Source: an uncultured Verrucomicrobiota bacterium (lineage in GTDB: Bacteria > Verrucomicrobiota > Kiritimatiellia > CAIQIC01 > Lenti-01). From it: a stretch of 25,199 bases of DNA. The notes under the pieces are model-generated. The model saw only the letters and a list, made by a program, of their open reading frames with translations, ran no database searches and was not told the DNA's origin. The translations under genes were made by a program, and so were the position numbers. Each line of letters begins with the position of its first letter. Position 1 is the first letter of the stretch. Of this stretch, positions 9,001 to 15,018 are shown in pieces. The stretch covers positions 1 through 25,199 of the forward strand of contig CALKWZ010000015.1 of assembly GCA_938003985.1 (NCBI GenBank). Reading direction: 5' to 3'.

Positions 9001-9545
9001 GCCAGATCGAAGGCACCAAGCGCATGATCGACCGGCGCCGCGAAATCGAACGCAAGCAGCACGAAACCGGCACGCTGTCGCCGGACGAAGCCCTCGAGCT
9101 GACGTCGATCTACCGCGCGGCGGGCATGCAGGGCGCCTACCAGAACCTGGCCTCGCGCCTGCTGGCCGACGACAACCTGCCGCCGCAGCACGTGCTGGCG
9201 CTGGCCGGCTTCTTCGCGCAGGACCAGCGCGTGGACGGTCTCATCTACGCGCTCGAGCGGTACGTCCTGCGCGAGGCGGGCAACCTGGACGTCTGGCTGG
9301 ATCTGGCCGCGGCCTATGCGTTCGTCCGGCGCGACGCCGACGCCGTCAACGCGGCCCGCCGCGCCATCGAACTGGGCGGCGACCAGGCCCGCGACGTCAT
9401 CCTGCGCGACCAGCGCTTCCAGCCGCTGGTGACCAACCGCGAATTCCGCGCCCTGTTCCCGCGCCAGGCCCGGCCGGCGGCCGCGCCCGGCCCGTTCCCG
9501 GGCGGCGGCGTGGCGCTGCCGAACCTGCCCGGCCTGGCCCGCTAG
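6060..9545 (+). CDS. DUF2723 GT-C-type membrane glycosyltransferase with C-terminal TPRs
   Basis: An 1161-residue protein. The N-terminal half is a polytopic membrane domain carrying the DUF2723 signature LEDSGELAVASDYLGVPHPP (60-79), with the acidic pair E61-D62 in the first periplasmic loop where GT-C enzymes place catalytic acids. About ten hydrophobic segments follow to about residue 650. The middle (about 650-900) is a soluble, probably periplasmic, region. The C-terminus has TPR-like helices (about 905-990 and 1060-1120) and a Pro/Gly/Ala tail. DUF2723 proteins are related to protein O-mannosyltransferases (TMTC/PMT-like), so the likely role is sugar transfer from a polyprenyl donor to exported proteins; the substrate is unknown. 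It lies between lpxD (54 bases) and srkA (9 bases). Confidence 0.85.
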   Translation: MTLTKASERQIDQLANQAQADFLDNLTGAFFRRIDWAAFWIAGAITLAVYCFTLAPTLTLEDSGELAVASDYLGVPHPPGYPIWTLVTWFFQWVFHWVTYNGHPNPAWSVGLSSAVAGAGACALLALLICRSGADLLRSIPALTDKIGFRTESRLCLAAGISGGLLLAFSPVLWSQSVIVEVYSLNALFQMGVLLLIYMWMCRPKSDLLLYVAAFLFGLGLTNHQTLLFLGLALAVAVLMKDAGQFRDFAIAAALVGVVFIVAAKGYALFASEAQQAAPGFDSNLWKWSQGPTTVPFWIYNVLFLAIPIGLAFVLPHGKTVCATILLAELGVAFYMYLPFASEQNPPMNWGYPRTWEGFMHAVTRGQYEAIVPTDIFSDKFIQQLGAYLTDLRSQFSLPVVVLGFLPFCSWGLELGGRRRSAFPLALGLVLASVALIVLETLGWAGAETLYRLLIAPVLLLAGWGFFTLLALFLRKQIADLRGYPLGTKLIIWAFLAAVLVGVLYVDVMSLKALFKGELSAAGRAFFAGAVFGPPLAIAAAWALGASRFKLDADLGTSQQRWLIVSVVGFISVSVIFLIFQNPQLDIQNLFIGRVQFIQSHAFYALWLGYGILLSVAWLERMLGRWALAPALLAGLLLPGILLWQNAYDEDQLRIVGGAEQNGHSYGWQFGNWGLEGIQGIKEDFGYWFPKEEEFAREWGALTNALGMAEPDYPPPMTPNAIFYGGTDPGRFVPTYMIYSADVRPDVYLITQNALADNTFMNITRDLYGDTIYIPSLEDSNEAFRKYVDDVNAGRIQAGADIKIENGKVSVQGVGGVMTINGILAELIFKENKDRHDFYVEESYVIQWMYPYLTPHGLMLKLNKEPLPGLDPQLVQNDHAFWGWYTKWLLDQSAFRRDICARKSFSKLRSAIAGIYDYRRMYDEAEYAFKQSIDLYPLSPEANFRLAQMYMNMQRFDDAEKLIRDFAAADPKNDSAKGFLGQIEGTKRMIDRRREIERKQHETGTLSPDEALELTSIYRAAGMQGAYQNLASRLLADDNLPPQHVLALAGFFAQDQRVDGLIYALERYVLREAGNLDVWLDLAAAYAFVRRDADAVNAARRAIELGGDQARDVILRDQRFQPLVTNREFRALFPRQARPAAAPGPFPGGGVALPNLPGLAR

Positions 9546-9554
9546 GGCGCGCCC

Positions 9555-10535
9555 GTGGCGGAACCTTCCGGCACCGGCGATTTCGCCGCGCTCGCGCCCG
9601 ACGCCGTCATGGATTGCGCCGAGCGCGTGGCCGGCCGCCGCGCGTCCGGCGTCTGCCGCCCGCTGGCGTCCTACGTCAACCGCGTCTTCGAGATCGGACT
9701 CGAAGACGGCGGTTTCCTCGTCGCCAAGTTCTACCGCCCCGGCCGCTGGCCCCGCGCGACCCTCCAGGACGAACACGATTTCCTGCGCGAACTCGCCGCG
9801 GCCGAAATTTCCGTCGTCGCGCCGCTGGCGGATGCCGCCGGGCAGACCCTGCACGCGGAAAACGGCATTTTCTTCGCCGTGTTCCCGCGCCTGGGCGGGC
9901 GGCCCTGCGACGAACCGTCGCGCGCGGAATGGCTCCAGATCGGCCGCCTGATCGGCCGCATCCACCAGGTCGGCGCCGCCCGCCCCGCGGCGCACCGGCT
10001 CGAACTGGGGCCGCAGGCGTCCGCCCGCACGCATCTGGACTTCCTGCGCGATTCGGGCGTGCTCCCGCCCGAGGTCGCCGGCCGCTACCTCGACGCCGCG
10101 CAGCGGCTGCTCGACCGCATCGCGCCGCTGTTCGCGGACGTCGCGCGGCAGCGCCTGCACGGCGACCTGCACCGCATGAACCTGCTCTGGCGGCCGGACG
10201 AAGGCTTCCGCGCCATCGATTTCGACGACATGGCCAACGGCCCCGCCATCCAGGACCTGTGGATGCTCCTGCCCGACCGCCTGCCCGCCGCGCGCCCTGA
10301 ATTCGAACTGCTGCTGGAAGGCTACGAGACGTTCGCGGAATACGACGACGCGCAGACCCGGCTCATCGAACCCCTGCGCGCGCTGCGCTACCTGCACTAC
10401 GCGGCCTGGTGCGCGCGCCAGCGCGCCGACGAAGGCCGCCGCCTGCTGCACCCCGAGTGGGGCACCGCCGATTTCTGGCGGCGCGAACTCGCCGATCTCC
10501 AGCGCCAGGCCGACACCATCGCGGCCGGCATCTGA
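9555..10535 (+). CDS. srkA: Stress response kinase A (SrkA/YihE/RdoA family)
   Basis: A 326-residue aminoglycoside-phosphotransferase-fold kinase of the SrkA type; the E. coli protein has 328 residues and protects against stress-induced death. Family blocks are ASYVNRVFEI, VAKFYRPGRWP with the nucleotide-binding Lys58, FFAVFPRLGGRP, IGRIHQVG, the catalytic loop LHGDLHRMN (D204, N209), IDFDD (D222) and GPAIQDLWMLLP. All catalytic residues are intact. The start is GTG at 9555, 9 bases after the DUF2723 stop; no strong Shine-Dalgarno is visible, so translation may be coupled. The natural protein substrate is not established. A new promoter begins at the base after its stop codon. Confidence 0.92.
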   Translation: MAEPSGTGDFAALAPDAVMDCAERVAGRRASGVCRPLASYVNRVFEIGLEDGGFLVAKFYRPGRWPRATLQDEHDFLRELAAAEISVVAPLADAAGQTLHAENGIFFAVFPRLGGRPCDEPSRAEWLQIGRLIGRIHQVGAARPAAHRLELGPQASARTHLDFLRDSGVLPPEVAGRYLDAAQRLLDRIAPLFADVARQRLHGDLHRMNLLWRPDEGFRAIDFDDMANGPAIQDLWMLLPDRLPAARPEFELLLEGYETFAEYDDAQTRLIEPLRALRYLHYAAWCARQRADEGRRLLHPEWGTADFWRRELADLQRQADTIAAGI

Positions 10536-10564
10536 TTGACCGGGCGGGCCCTCCGGCTTATTCT
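10536..10564 (+). promoter_or_regulatory. Strong promoter for the secreted-protein/Nudix unit, near-leaderless
   Basis: TTGACC (10536-10541, 5 of 6 to consensus), exactly 17 bases, then TATTCT (10559-10564). The ATG at 10574 is 9 bases further on, so the predicted transcription start falls 2-3 bases before the start codon. No Shine-Dalgarno fits. It starts immediately after the srkA stop. This is the clearest promoter in the window. Confidence 0.65.
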
Positions 10565-10573
10565 GTCCGGCAC

Positions 10574-11350
10574 ATGCCTGACCTGCGCGCCATTTCCCGC
10601 AACCGTGGCTTGGCCGTCCTGCTGGCCGCGGGGTGGCTCGCCGGCTTCGGAGCCGCGCGCGCGGCGGTGGTCTATCAAGTGCAGGAAATCCCGGGCGAGG
10701 TCGTGGGCGCCTGGGACGTGAACATCCTCGCGGACGACGTCCATTTCGCCGCGCCGACGATTCTCTCCCAGGTGCGCCTGCGCCTGGCCATCGCCGGCAC
10801 GCAGGAGTGCAAGCTGTGGTTGTTCGACGGCCTGAACCGCCCGCCGCTGCACGTCGCGACGTTCACGAACGTGCCGGCGACGAACCAATTCGACGTCGGC
10901 ACCTACGATTTCGACGTGGACGTGCAGGTGCCGCGGGACCTCTACGTCGGCTTTTCCGCGCAGGGGGACGGCTGGACCAACACGCTTTCCGACTACTGGA
11001 GCCGCGGCACCAACCGCGTCGTCGGCGGGGCCGGCACGCCGGGCCAGTATTACTACGGTCCGGTCTCCGGCGGACAGTTGACGACGGCCTATGCCGCCGA
11101 CGGCGTTTCCTTCGGTTGCCTGCAGATCCATGCCGTGCCCGCGCGCATCGACGAGGTGACGGTGGCCGCGGACCAGGTTCAGCTGGCGATTTCGGCGTTG
11201 CCCATCCACGGTTCGAACGTCCTGGAATCGGCACCGGACGCCGGGGGCGCCTGGACGGAACAGGAACCGTTGCCGGCGGGCGCGGCGAGCCATGTCTGGA
11301 CGACGAACGCCGCCGCTGCGGCGGCGTTTTTCCGCATCAAAACCCGCTGA
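10574..11350 (+). CDS. Secreted protein of unknown function, PVC-type
   Basis: A 258-residue exported protein. Residues about 1-31 form a signal peptide (basic ISRNR, hydrophobic core, cleavage near ARAAV). The mature part is beta-rich with many Asp, Thr and Gly residues and aromatic positions, resembling a jelly-roll or carbohydrate-binding-like sandwich, but I recognise no named domain. The last 60 residues (QLAISALP through AFFRIKTR) resemble the short beta domain that ends many exported proteins of Verrucomicrobiota and relatives, in which a Trp strand is followed by an FFRI- or FYRV-type end. The start is fixed by the promoter ending 9 bases upstream; the frame is open further upstream only as a shadow of srkA. 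A Nudix gene follows after 4 bases. Confidence 0.75.
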   Translation: MPDLRAISRNRGLAVLLAAGWLAGFGAARAAVVYQVQEIPGEVVGAWDVNILADDVHFAAPTILSQVRLRLAIAGTQECKLWLFDGLNRPPLHVATFTNVPATNQFDVGTYDFDVDVQVPRDLYVGFSAQGDGWTNTLSDYWSRGTNRVVGGAGTPGQYYYGPVSGGQLTTAYAADGVSFGCLQIHAVPARIDEVTVAADQVQLAISALPIHGSNVLESAPDAGGAWTEQEPLPAGAASHVWTTNAAAAAAFFRIKTR

Positions 11351-11354
11351 CCGC

Positions 11355-11912
11355 ATGGAACTGGTTCGGCAACTGCGGGAATACGGCGCGCGCTGGCCGG
11401 CCGAGGCGGAAACGGTCCGGCGGTTCATCGAATTCCTGGCGACCCATCCGGACGCGTTCGCGCGGAGCCTGGCGTGCGGCCACGTCACCGGTTCCGCCTG
11501 GCTGGTCGATCGCGCCGGCGCGCGCGTGCTGCTGACGCACCACAAGAAGCTCGGCATCTGGGTGCAGCTGGGCGGCCACGCCGACGGCGACGCGGACGCG
11601 TTCCGCGTGGCGCGCCGCGAAGCCGAGGAGGAATCCGGCTTGGCGGACATCGAAGCCGTCGCGCCGGAAATCTTCGACGTCGACGTCCACGAAATTCCCG
11701 CGCGCGGCGCGGAGCCGGCGCATCTGCACTGGGACGTGCGCTATGCGTTCCGGGCGACGGGCCGCGAGACGTTCCGCGTCAGCGACGAGTCGCACGATCT
11801 GGCGTGGATCGAAATCGCCGCGCTGGAGACGGTCACGCGGGAAGAATCCATGCTGCGGATGGCGCGCAAGTGGCGGGCGGGATTCCCGCGCGGTCGCGCG
11901 GCGGCGGACTGA
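11355..11912 (+). CDS. Nudix hydrolase
   Basis: A 185-residue cytoplasmic hydrolase of nucleoside-diphosphate-linked compounds. The Nudix helix is GHADGDADAF followed by RREAEEESGL (about residues 75-97), preceded by LGIWVQLGG. The first Glu of the canonical G-x5-E-x7-REUxEExGU box is Ala, but the metal-binding REAEEESG core is complete; the LGGHADGD form is, to my knowledge, usual in this subfamily. An N-terminal helical region (about 1-45) precedes the domain. The ATG at 11355 is 4 bases after the secreted-protein stop, implying one transcript. The substrate cannot be inferred. Confidence 0.85.
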   Translation: MELVRQLREYGARWPAEAETVRRFIEFLATHPDAFARSLACGHVTGSAWLVDRAGARVLLTHHKKLGIWVQLGGHADGDADAFRVARREAEEESGLADIEAVAPEIFDVDVHEIPARGAEPAHLHWDVRYAFRATGRETFRVSDESHDLAWIEIAALETVTREESMLRMARKWRAGFPRGRAAAD

Positions 11913-11937
11913 CGCGGGCGGGGGCGAAACGCAGGGC

Positions 11938-12039
11938 GAGCTAGGCGGGAGGGAGGCCAGTTCCTCATCTTTCTGCCAAGTGCATCGCTCGGCCACTTGG
12001 CGGGCAGCTGGTCGCTCGTTCTGCCCTTGCGCCTAGCTC
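11938..12039. repeat. 102-base imperfect inverted repeat between convergent genes
   Basis: The two ends are perfect 10-base complements (GAGCTAGGCG at 11938-11947, CGCCTAGCTC at 12030-12039). Inside, further pairings stack in register: 11949-11953 with 12024-12028, 11955-11960 with 12008-12013, and 11973-11982 with 11994-12003 (GCCAAGTG against CACTTGGC), leaving an 11-base loop. It sits in the 184-base gap between a plus-strand Nudix gene and a minus-strand membrane-protein gene. It could stop transcription from both sides, be a folded RNA, or be a palindromic repeat or MITE. The rest of the gap shows nothing else clear. Confidence 0.65.
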
Positions 12040-12096
12040 TATCCGTAGGCTACCGCAAGATGGGCGATGCGCAAATCGCCGCCGGTAAAAATCCGG

Positions 12097-12795
12097 TTAA
12101 TTCGGGCCGCGTCCGGGCGCCGCGCGCGCTTGGCGCGCTTTCGTCCACAGGCGGTGGACGATCAGCGCGGCGATGAGTCCGGCGGTGAAGAGCGCGGGGA
12201 TCTGCGAGTGGATTTGCGCCAGCCGGCCGTAGAGATAGTCGTAGGTGTACAGCCAGCATGCCGCCGCCGTCGCGGTGCCGGCCACCACCGTGGCCATGAT
12301 CGGCCAGGTCTTCAAGCCGAGCAGATAGCCCAGCACCGCGCCCACGACCACTCCCGTCATGAAAAACGGCAGCCAGACGAACACGAAAATGCCCGCGACC
12401 TTGTATTTCGCGAAGCGGCCGACGTTCTTCTCCGCCGATTCGATCAGGCCTTTCATGCGCGGATCGACCGGGCGGCCCGCGCCGAGATTGCGCGCGGCCA
12501 AGATCAGGACTGGGTAGCACAGGAACACCGTCACGGCATCCACGTAGGCGGCCAGGAAAATGACCAAGCCCGGATGCATGCCCATCTCCACCGCCTTGGC
12601 CACCGCGACGCCGCGGCCCAGCAACAACTCGGTGAAGCCCATGATCACCCATTGTTCCCACGGCTGGCCGAAGCGCCATAGGGCCGCGATCGCCAACAGC
12701 CAGAAGACGAGCATCAAACTGCCGAGCGCAAACACTCCGCTTTCATCCGACAGCAGGATTTGCTGGCGCCACCGGCCTGCCCGCAACATGCCCAT
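12097..12795 (-). CDS. Small multidrug export protein family (COG2426-like) membrane protein
   Basis: A 232-residue integral membrane protein with about five hydrophobic segments (about 21-42, 75-100, 133-160, 165-188, 198-217). The central KYKVAGIFVFVWLPFFMTG and VVVGAVLGYLLGL resemble the KYG...LFVAIPLPGTGAWTG core of the small multidrug export (COG2426) family, and GFTELLLGRGVAVAKAVEMG resembles its GxEL opening. The family name comes from an early resistance observation; transport is not well proven. The ATG at 12795 (or Met3, 12789) has no Shine-Dalgarno and follows a promoter by 6 bases. It is transcribed alone and is divergent from the ankyrin lipoprotein. Confidence 0.75.
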   Translation of the reverse strand: MGMLRAGRWRQQILLSDESGVFALGSLMLVFWLLAIAALWRFGQPWEQWVIMGFTELLLGRGVAVAKAVEMGMHPGLVIFLAAYVDAVTVFLCYPVLILAARNLGAGRPVDPRMKGLIESAEKNVGRFAKYKVAGIFVFVWLPFFMTGVVVGAVLGYLLGLKTWPIMATVVAGTATAAACWLYTYDYLYGRLAQIHSQIPALFTAGLIAALIVHRLWTKARQARAAPGRGPN

Positions 12796-12801
12796 GCCGG
12801 T

Positions 12802-12830
12802 TATCTAAGCCCTTGTCCGGTCGAAAGCAA
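12802..12830 (-). promoter_or_regulatory. Promoter of the COG2426-like gene, leaderless
   Basis: On the minus strand, TTGCTT (12825-12830) and TAGATA (12802-12807) are 17 bases apart, and 6 bases separate the -10 from the ATG at 12795. The predicted transcription start is the A of the start codon. Confidence 0.5.
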
Positions 12831-12838
12831 ACGCATTT

Positions 12839-12868
12839 CGGCGCGCCGGCGGCGGCGCGCGCCGTTTT
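12839..12868 (+). terminator. Hairpin plus T-run, terminator-like, in a divergent gap
   Basis: CGGCGCGC (12839-12846) and GCGCGCCG (12857-12864) form an 8-base GC stem around a 10-base loop, followed directly by TTTTAT and more AT-rich bases: the shape of an intrinsic terminator reading on the plus strand. No plus-strand gene lies just upstream, so it may end an unannotated transcript or antisense read-through, or shield the ankyrin gene. Confidence 0.5.
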
Positions 12869-12973
12869 ATCTTAATTTATCGGGCTTTTAGCCGGTTTTT
12901 AACCACCGGCGGAGCCGGTTTCGGCACATTTGGACACTGCGCTCAATAGGATTTGGGGCGAAGGAGAGTGAAC

Positions 12974-13690
12974 ATGAAGCGGACTCCGACATTCAAGTGG
13001 CTGTTGGCATGGGCGCTGGCGCCGTTGCTGGGCGGTTGCGCGACCATCCACAAATCCGCCGACGCGGGCGACTTGGCCAAGGTCGACCAGTTGCTGGAAA
13101 AAGGCGTCGCCGTGGACGCGCGCGACGAATATGGCCGCACGCCGCTGATGTGGGCGACCGAGGATCTGGGCGTCGTCCGCCATCTGGCGGACCGGGGCGC
13201 GGACATCGACGCGCGGGATGCCAACGGCGAAACGGCGCTGATGAAGGCGGCTTTCGTCGGCAACGTGGACGTGGTGAAGTACCTGGTCCAGCGGGGCGCC
13301 GACGTGAATGCCCGCAGCGCCACGGGCCGGACGCCGCTGATGCGCGCGGCGGGCAATCTGGACGTGGTGAAATTCCTGGTGGCGCAAGGCGCGGACGTCA
13401 ACGCGCAGGACGCCGCCGGCGACACGGCCCTGCGCTGGGCGGCCACCTTCGGGAATCTCGGGGTCGTGAAGTATCTCGTTCGCCAAGGCGCGGACGCGAA
13501 TGCCGCCGACAACCGGGGCCAGACGCCGCTGGGCTGGGCGCGCACGTTCGGACACGGCGACGTGGTGGATTACCTCGAGCAGAAGCGCGAAGCGGCCGAC
13601 GCCGGCCACGACGAGGGCAAATCGCCGCGGCAGAAAGCGGCCGACGAAGCCGGCCGCGCCGGTTGGCTGCTGGCCGCGGACGCGCGCTGA
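12974..13690 (+). CDS. Ankyrin-repeat lipoprotein
   Basis: A 238-residue lipoprotein. The signal ends in lipobox LGGC (19-22), so Cys22 would be lipidated and the protein membrane-anchored facing the periplasm. Five to six ankyrin repeats follow (about 24-205), with repeated GADVNAR, GRTPLM and VVKYLV elements. Two repeats (54-84 and 117-147) are about two residues shorter in the inter-helix turn. A charged, helical tail (206-238) ends the protein. Ankyrin repeats bind proteins; the partner is unknown. The start at 12974 is fixed by a strong AAGGAGAG Shine-Dalgarno and the signal peptide, unlike the leaderless genes nearby. Its stop codon lies inside a palindrome shared with the convergent gene. 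Confidence 0.9.
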   Translation: MKRTPTFKWLLAWALAPLLGGCATIHKSADAGDLAKVDQLLEKGVAVDARDEYGRTPLMWATEDLGVVRHLADRGADIDARDANGETALMKAAFVGNVDVVKYLVQRGADVNARSATGRTPLMRAAGNLDVVKFLVAQGADVNAQDAAGDTALRWAATFGNLGVVKYLVRQGADANAADNRGQTPLGWARTFGHGDVVDYLEQKREAADAGHDEGKSPRQKAADEAGRAGWLLAADAR

Positions 13691-13702
13691 TTCAGCGCGC
13701 GT
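13680..13702. terminator. Perfect 23-base palindrome holding both convergent stop codons
   Basis: Eleven-base arms (13680-13690 and 13692-13702) flank a single central T. The TGA of the ankyrin gene and the TGA of the minus-strand gene (TCA on plus) sit symmetrically at the centre. RNA from either strand would form a GC-rich hairpin over the end of each reading frame. There is no T-run, so factor-independent termination is doubtful; stabilising the 3' end of both messages or blocking collision is plausible. Confidence 0.6.
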
Positions 13703-14345
13703 AGGCGTCGAACTCCGCGGCCCACTCGGCGCGGGCGGGGAAGTCCGGCAGGCGCGCGGCGAGGGCTTCGGCCAGCGCAGGCGGCGGATCGTCGAGCGCG
13801 AGGCAGCCGGCCAGGGGCGCGCTGCCTTCCGCGGTCGTGCGCCACAGGACGAGCGTCGCGACGCACGCCCCGGCGGATCCCAGCTGGTAGGAGGTTTCGA
13901 TGACCACCGGGGGCAAGGCGACGGCGCCGCGGGTCCGCGCGACGGGGACGAGATCGGCGCGGGATGCGGGGCCGACGTCGGCCTGGGTGCGGACGGTTCT
14001 CCAGCCGCCGGTCTTGGCGCGGCGGCGGCGCACGAGGGTGCCGGTTTCGCCGGGCGCGAGCTGGTCGGGCAACATCTCGCCGCGCCAGTACACCAGGCCG
14101 TTGCGTTTCTGGACGTCGCCGGCGGCGGTGTCGAGCGTCAGCAGCACCTGCGGCGGCAAGGGGCGCGGATCGGGCGCGAAGGCGAGGCCGGCGGCCTGCG
14201 CGGCGGCGGCCACGTGCGCCTCGGCGGCGGTGAAGACTTCGGCGCCGGCGAGCACGGCGGGATCGAGCGGCAGCCGCGCGGGACGCGCGAAAACGCCGGA
14301 AACGGCGCAGAACAGGCAGGCGATCGGCAGCAGGCGGCGGAGCAT
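13692..14345 (-). CDS. Exported protein of unknown function
   Basis: A 217-residue protein with an N-terminal signal peptide (about 1-21, cleavage near VFARP). The mature part is rich in Ala, Leu, Arg and Val, with predicted beta strands (PQVLLTLDT, LPPVVIETSYQL, CVATLVLW) and a helical C-terminus. I recognise no family. Two cysteines (in GACVATL and LAGCLAL) could form a disulfide. The ATG at 14345 is 2 bases after the folE stop, so the two are co-transcribed and perhaps translationally coupled. Nothing in the sequence links it to pterin chemistry. It ends tail to tail with the ankyrin lipoprotein gene, with one base between stops. Confidence 0.65.
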   Translation of the reverse strand: MLRRLLPIACLFCAVSGVFARPARLPLDPAVLAGAEVFTAAEAHVAAAAQAAGLAFAPDPRPLPPQVLLTLDTAAGDVQKRNGLVYWRGEMLPDQLAPGETGTLVRRRRAKTGGWRTVRTQADVGPASRADLVPVARTRGAVALPPVVIETSYQLGSAGACVATLVLWRTTAEGSAPLAGCLALDDPPPALAEALAARLPDFPARAEWAAEFDAYAR

Positions 14346-14347
14346 GG

Positions 14348-14902
14348 CTATTCGGAAGAGCGGTGCCGCGACAGGTGCAGGAACTCGTTGCGGGTCGCGA
14401 CGGAATCGTGGAAGCTGCCGAGCATCGCGCTCGTCACCATCCGGGAATTCTGTTTTTCCACGCCGCGCATCATCATGCACAGGTGCTGGGCTTCGATGAT
14501 CACGCCGACGCCTTCGGGCTCGAGGGTGTCCATGAGCGTGCGGGCGATCTGGTTGGTGAGGCGCTCCTGCACCTGCAGGCGCCGGGCGAAGAGGTCGGCC
14601 AGCCGGGCGATCTTGCTGACGCCGATGATCTTGCCGCGGGGGATGTAGCCGACGTGGCAGACGCCGAAAAACGGCAGCAGGTGGTGCTCGCACAGCGAAT
14701 AGATCTCGATGTCGCGGACGATGACCATGTGGTTGGCCTCGACCTCGAACACGGCGGATTTCAGCAGCGCGGCGGGGTCCTGCTGGTAGCCGCGGGTGAG
14801 GTAGCTCCAGGCCGCGGCGGCGCGTTTCGGGGTGGCTTGCAGGCCTTCGCGGTCGGGGTTTTCGCCCATCGCGACGAGCATTTTCCGGAAGAATTCTTGC
14901 AT
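14348..14902 (-). CDS. folE: GTP cyclohydrolase I
   Basis: Converts GTP to 7,8-dihydroneopterin triphosphate, the first step of tetrahydrofolate (and queuosine) synthesis. From the ATG at 14902 the product has 184 residues. The catalytic zinc ligands are Cys71 and His74 (in CEHHLLPFFG) and Cys142 (in EAQHLCMMMRGV), with the usual KIIGVSKIARLADLFARRLQ and VQERLTNQIA blocks. An in-frame GTG at 14920 would add six residues (MVKSPP), but it falls within the predicted -10 region, so the ATG is preferred. No Shine-Dalgarno is visible. It is followed directly by a gene for an exported protein of unknown function. Confidence 0.95.
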   Translation of the reverse strand: MQEFFRKMLVAMGENPDREGLQATPKRAAAAWSYLTRGYQQDPAALLKSAVFEVEANHMVIVRDIEIYSLCEHHLLPFFGVCHVGYIPRGKIIGVSKIARLADLFARRLQVQERLTNQIARTLMDTLEPEGVGVIIEAQHLCMMMRGVEKQNSRMVTSAMLGSFHDSVATRNEFLHLSRHRSSE

Positions 14903-14910
14903 GGGAGGGG

Positions 14911-14939
14911 ATTTCACCACAAGCGGGCGGGCTCCGCAA
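14911..14939 (-). promoter_or_regulatory. Promoter of folE, leaderless
   Basis: On the minus strand, TTGCGG (14934-14939) and TGAAAT (14911-14916, 4 of 6) are 17 bases apart, with 8 bases to the ATG at 14902. It is back to back with the acyltransferase promoter. Confidence 0.45.
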
Positions 14940-14981
14940 CCCCGGAAACGGAAACGCCGCCGCCGCCGGGAAAGACGGGGC

Positions 14982-15011
14982 TTGGCGGCGGCGACGCGGC
15001 TGGGGTAGCAT
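14982..15011 (+). promoter_or_regulatory. Promoter of the acyltransferase operon, leaderless
   Basis: TTGGCG (14982-14987) and TAGCAT (15006-15011) are 18 bases apart, with 7 bases to the ATG at 15019. The earlier in-frame ATG at 15010 lies inside the -10 element and would not be transcribed, which decides the gene's start. Confidence 0.45.
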
Positions 15012-15018
15012 GGCCCGC

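Noticed and set aside
3443..10451. Open frames of over 2000 codons on both strands (plus 3443-10300, minus 4314-10451).
   Set aside because: They run across several well-recognised genes in other frames, are Arg/Gly/Ala/Pro-rich with no domains, and arise from high GC at codon position 3.
11210..11219. GGTTCGAAC resembling a tRNA T-arm.
   Set aside because: It is inside a coding region, with no acceptor or anticodon stems around it.
11355..11912. First Nudix gene as a degenerate, inactive protein because the first Glu of the box is Ala.
   Set aside because: The REAEEESG metal-binding core is intact and the LGGHADGD form appears to be a subfamily variant.
11938..12039. Long hairpin as the signal recognition particle RNA.
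   Set aside because: The conserved GGAAGCA-type apical region is absent on either strand.
15010..15018. Earlier ATG for the first acyltransferase.
   Set aside because: It lies inside the predicted -10 element; the ATG at 15019 fits the promoter layout.
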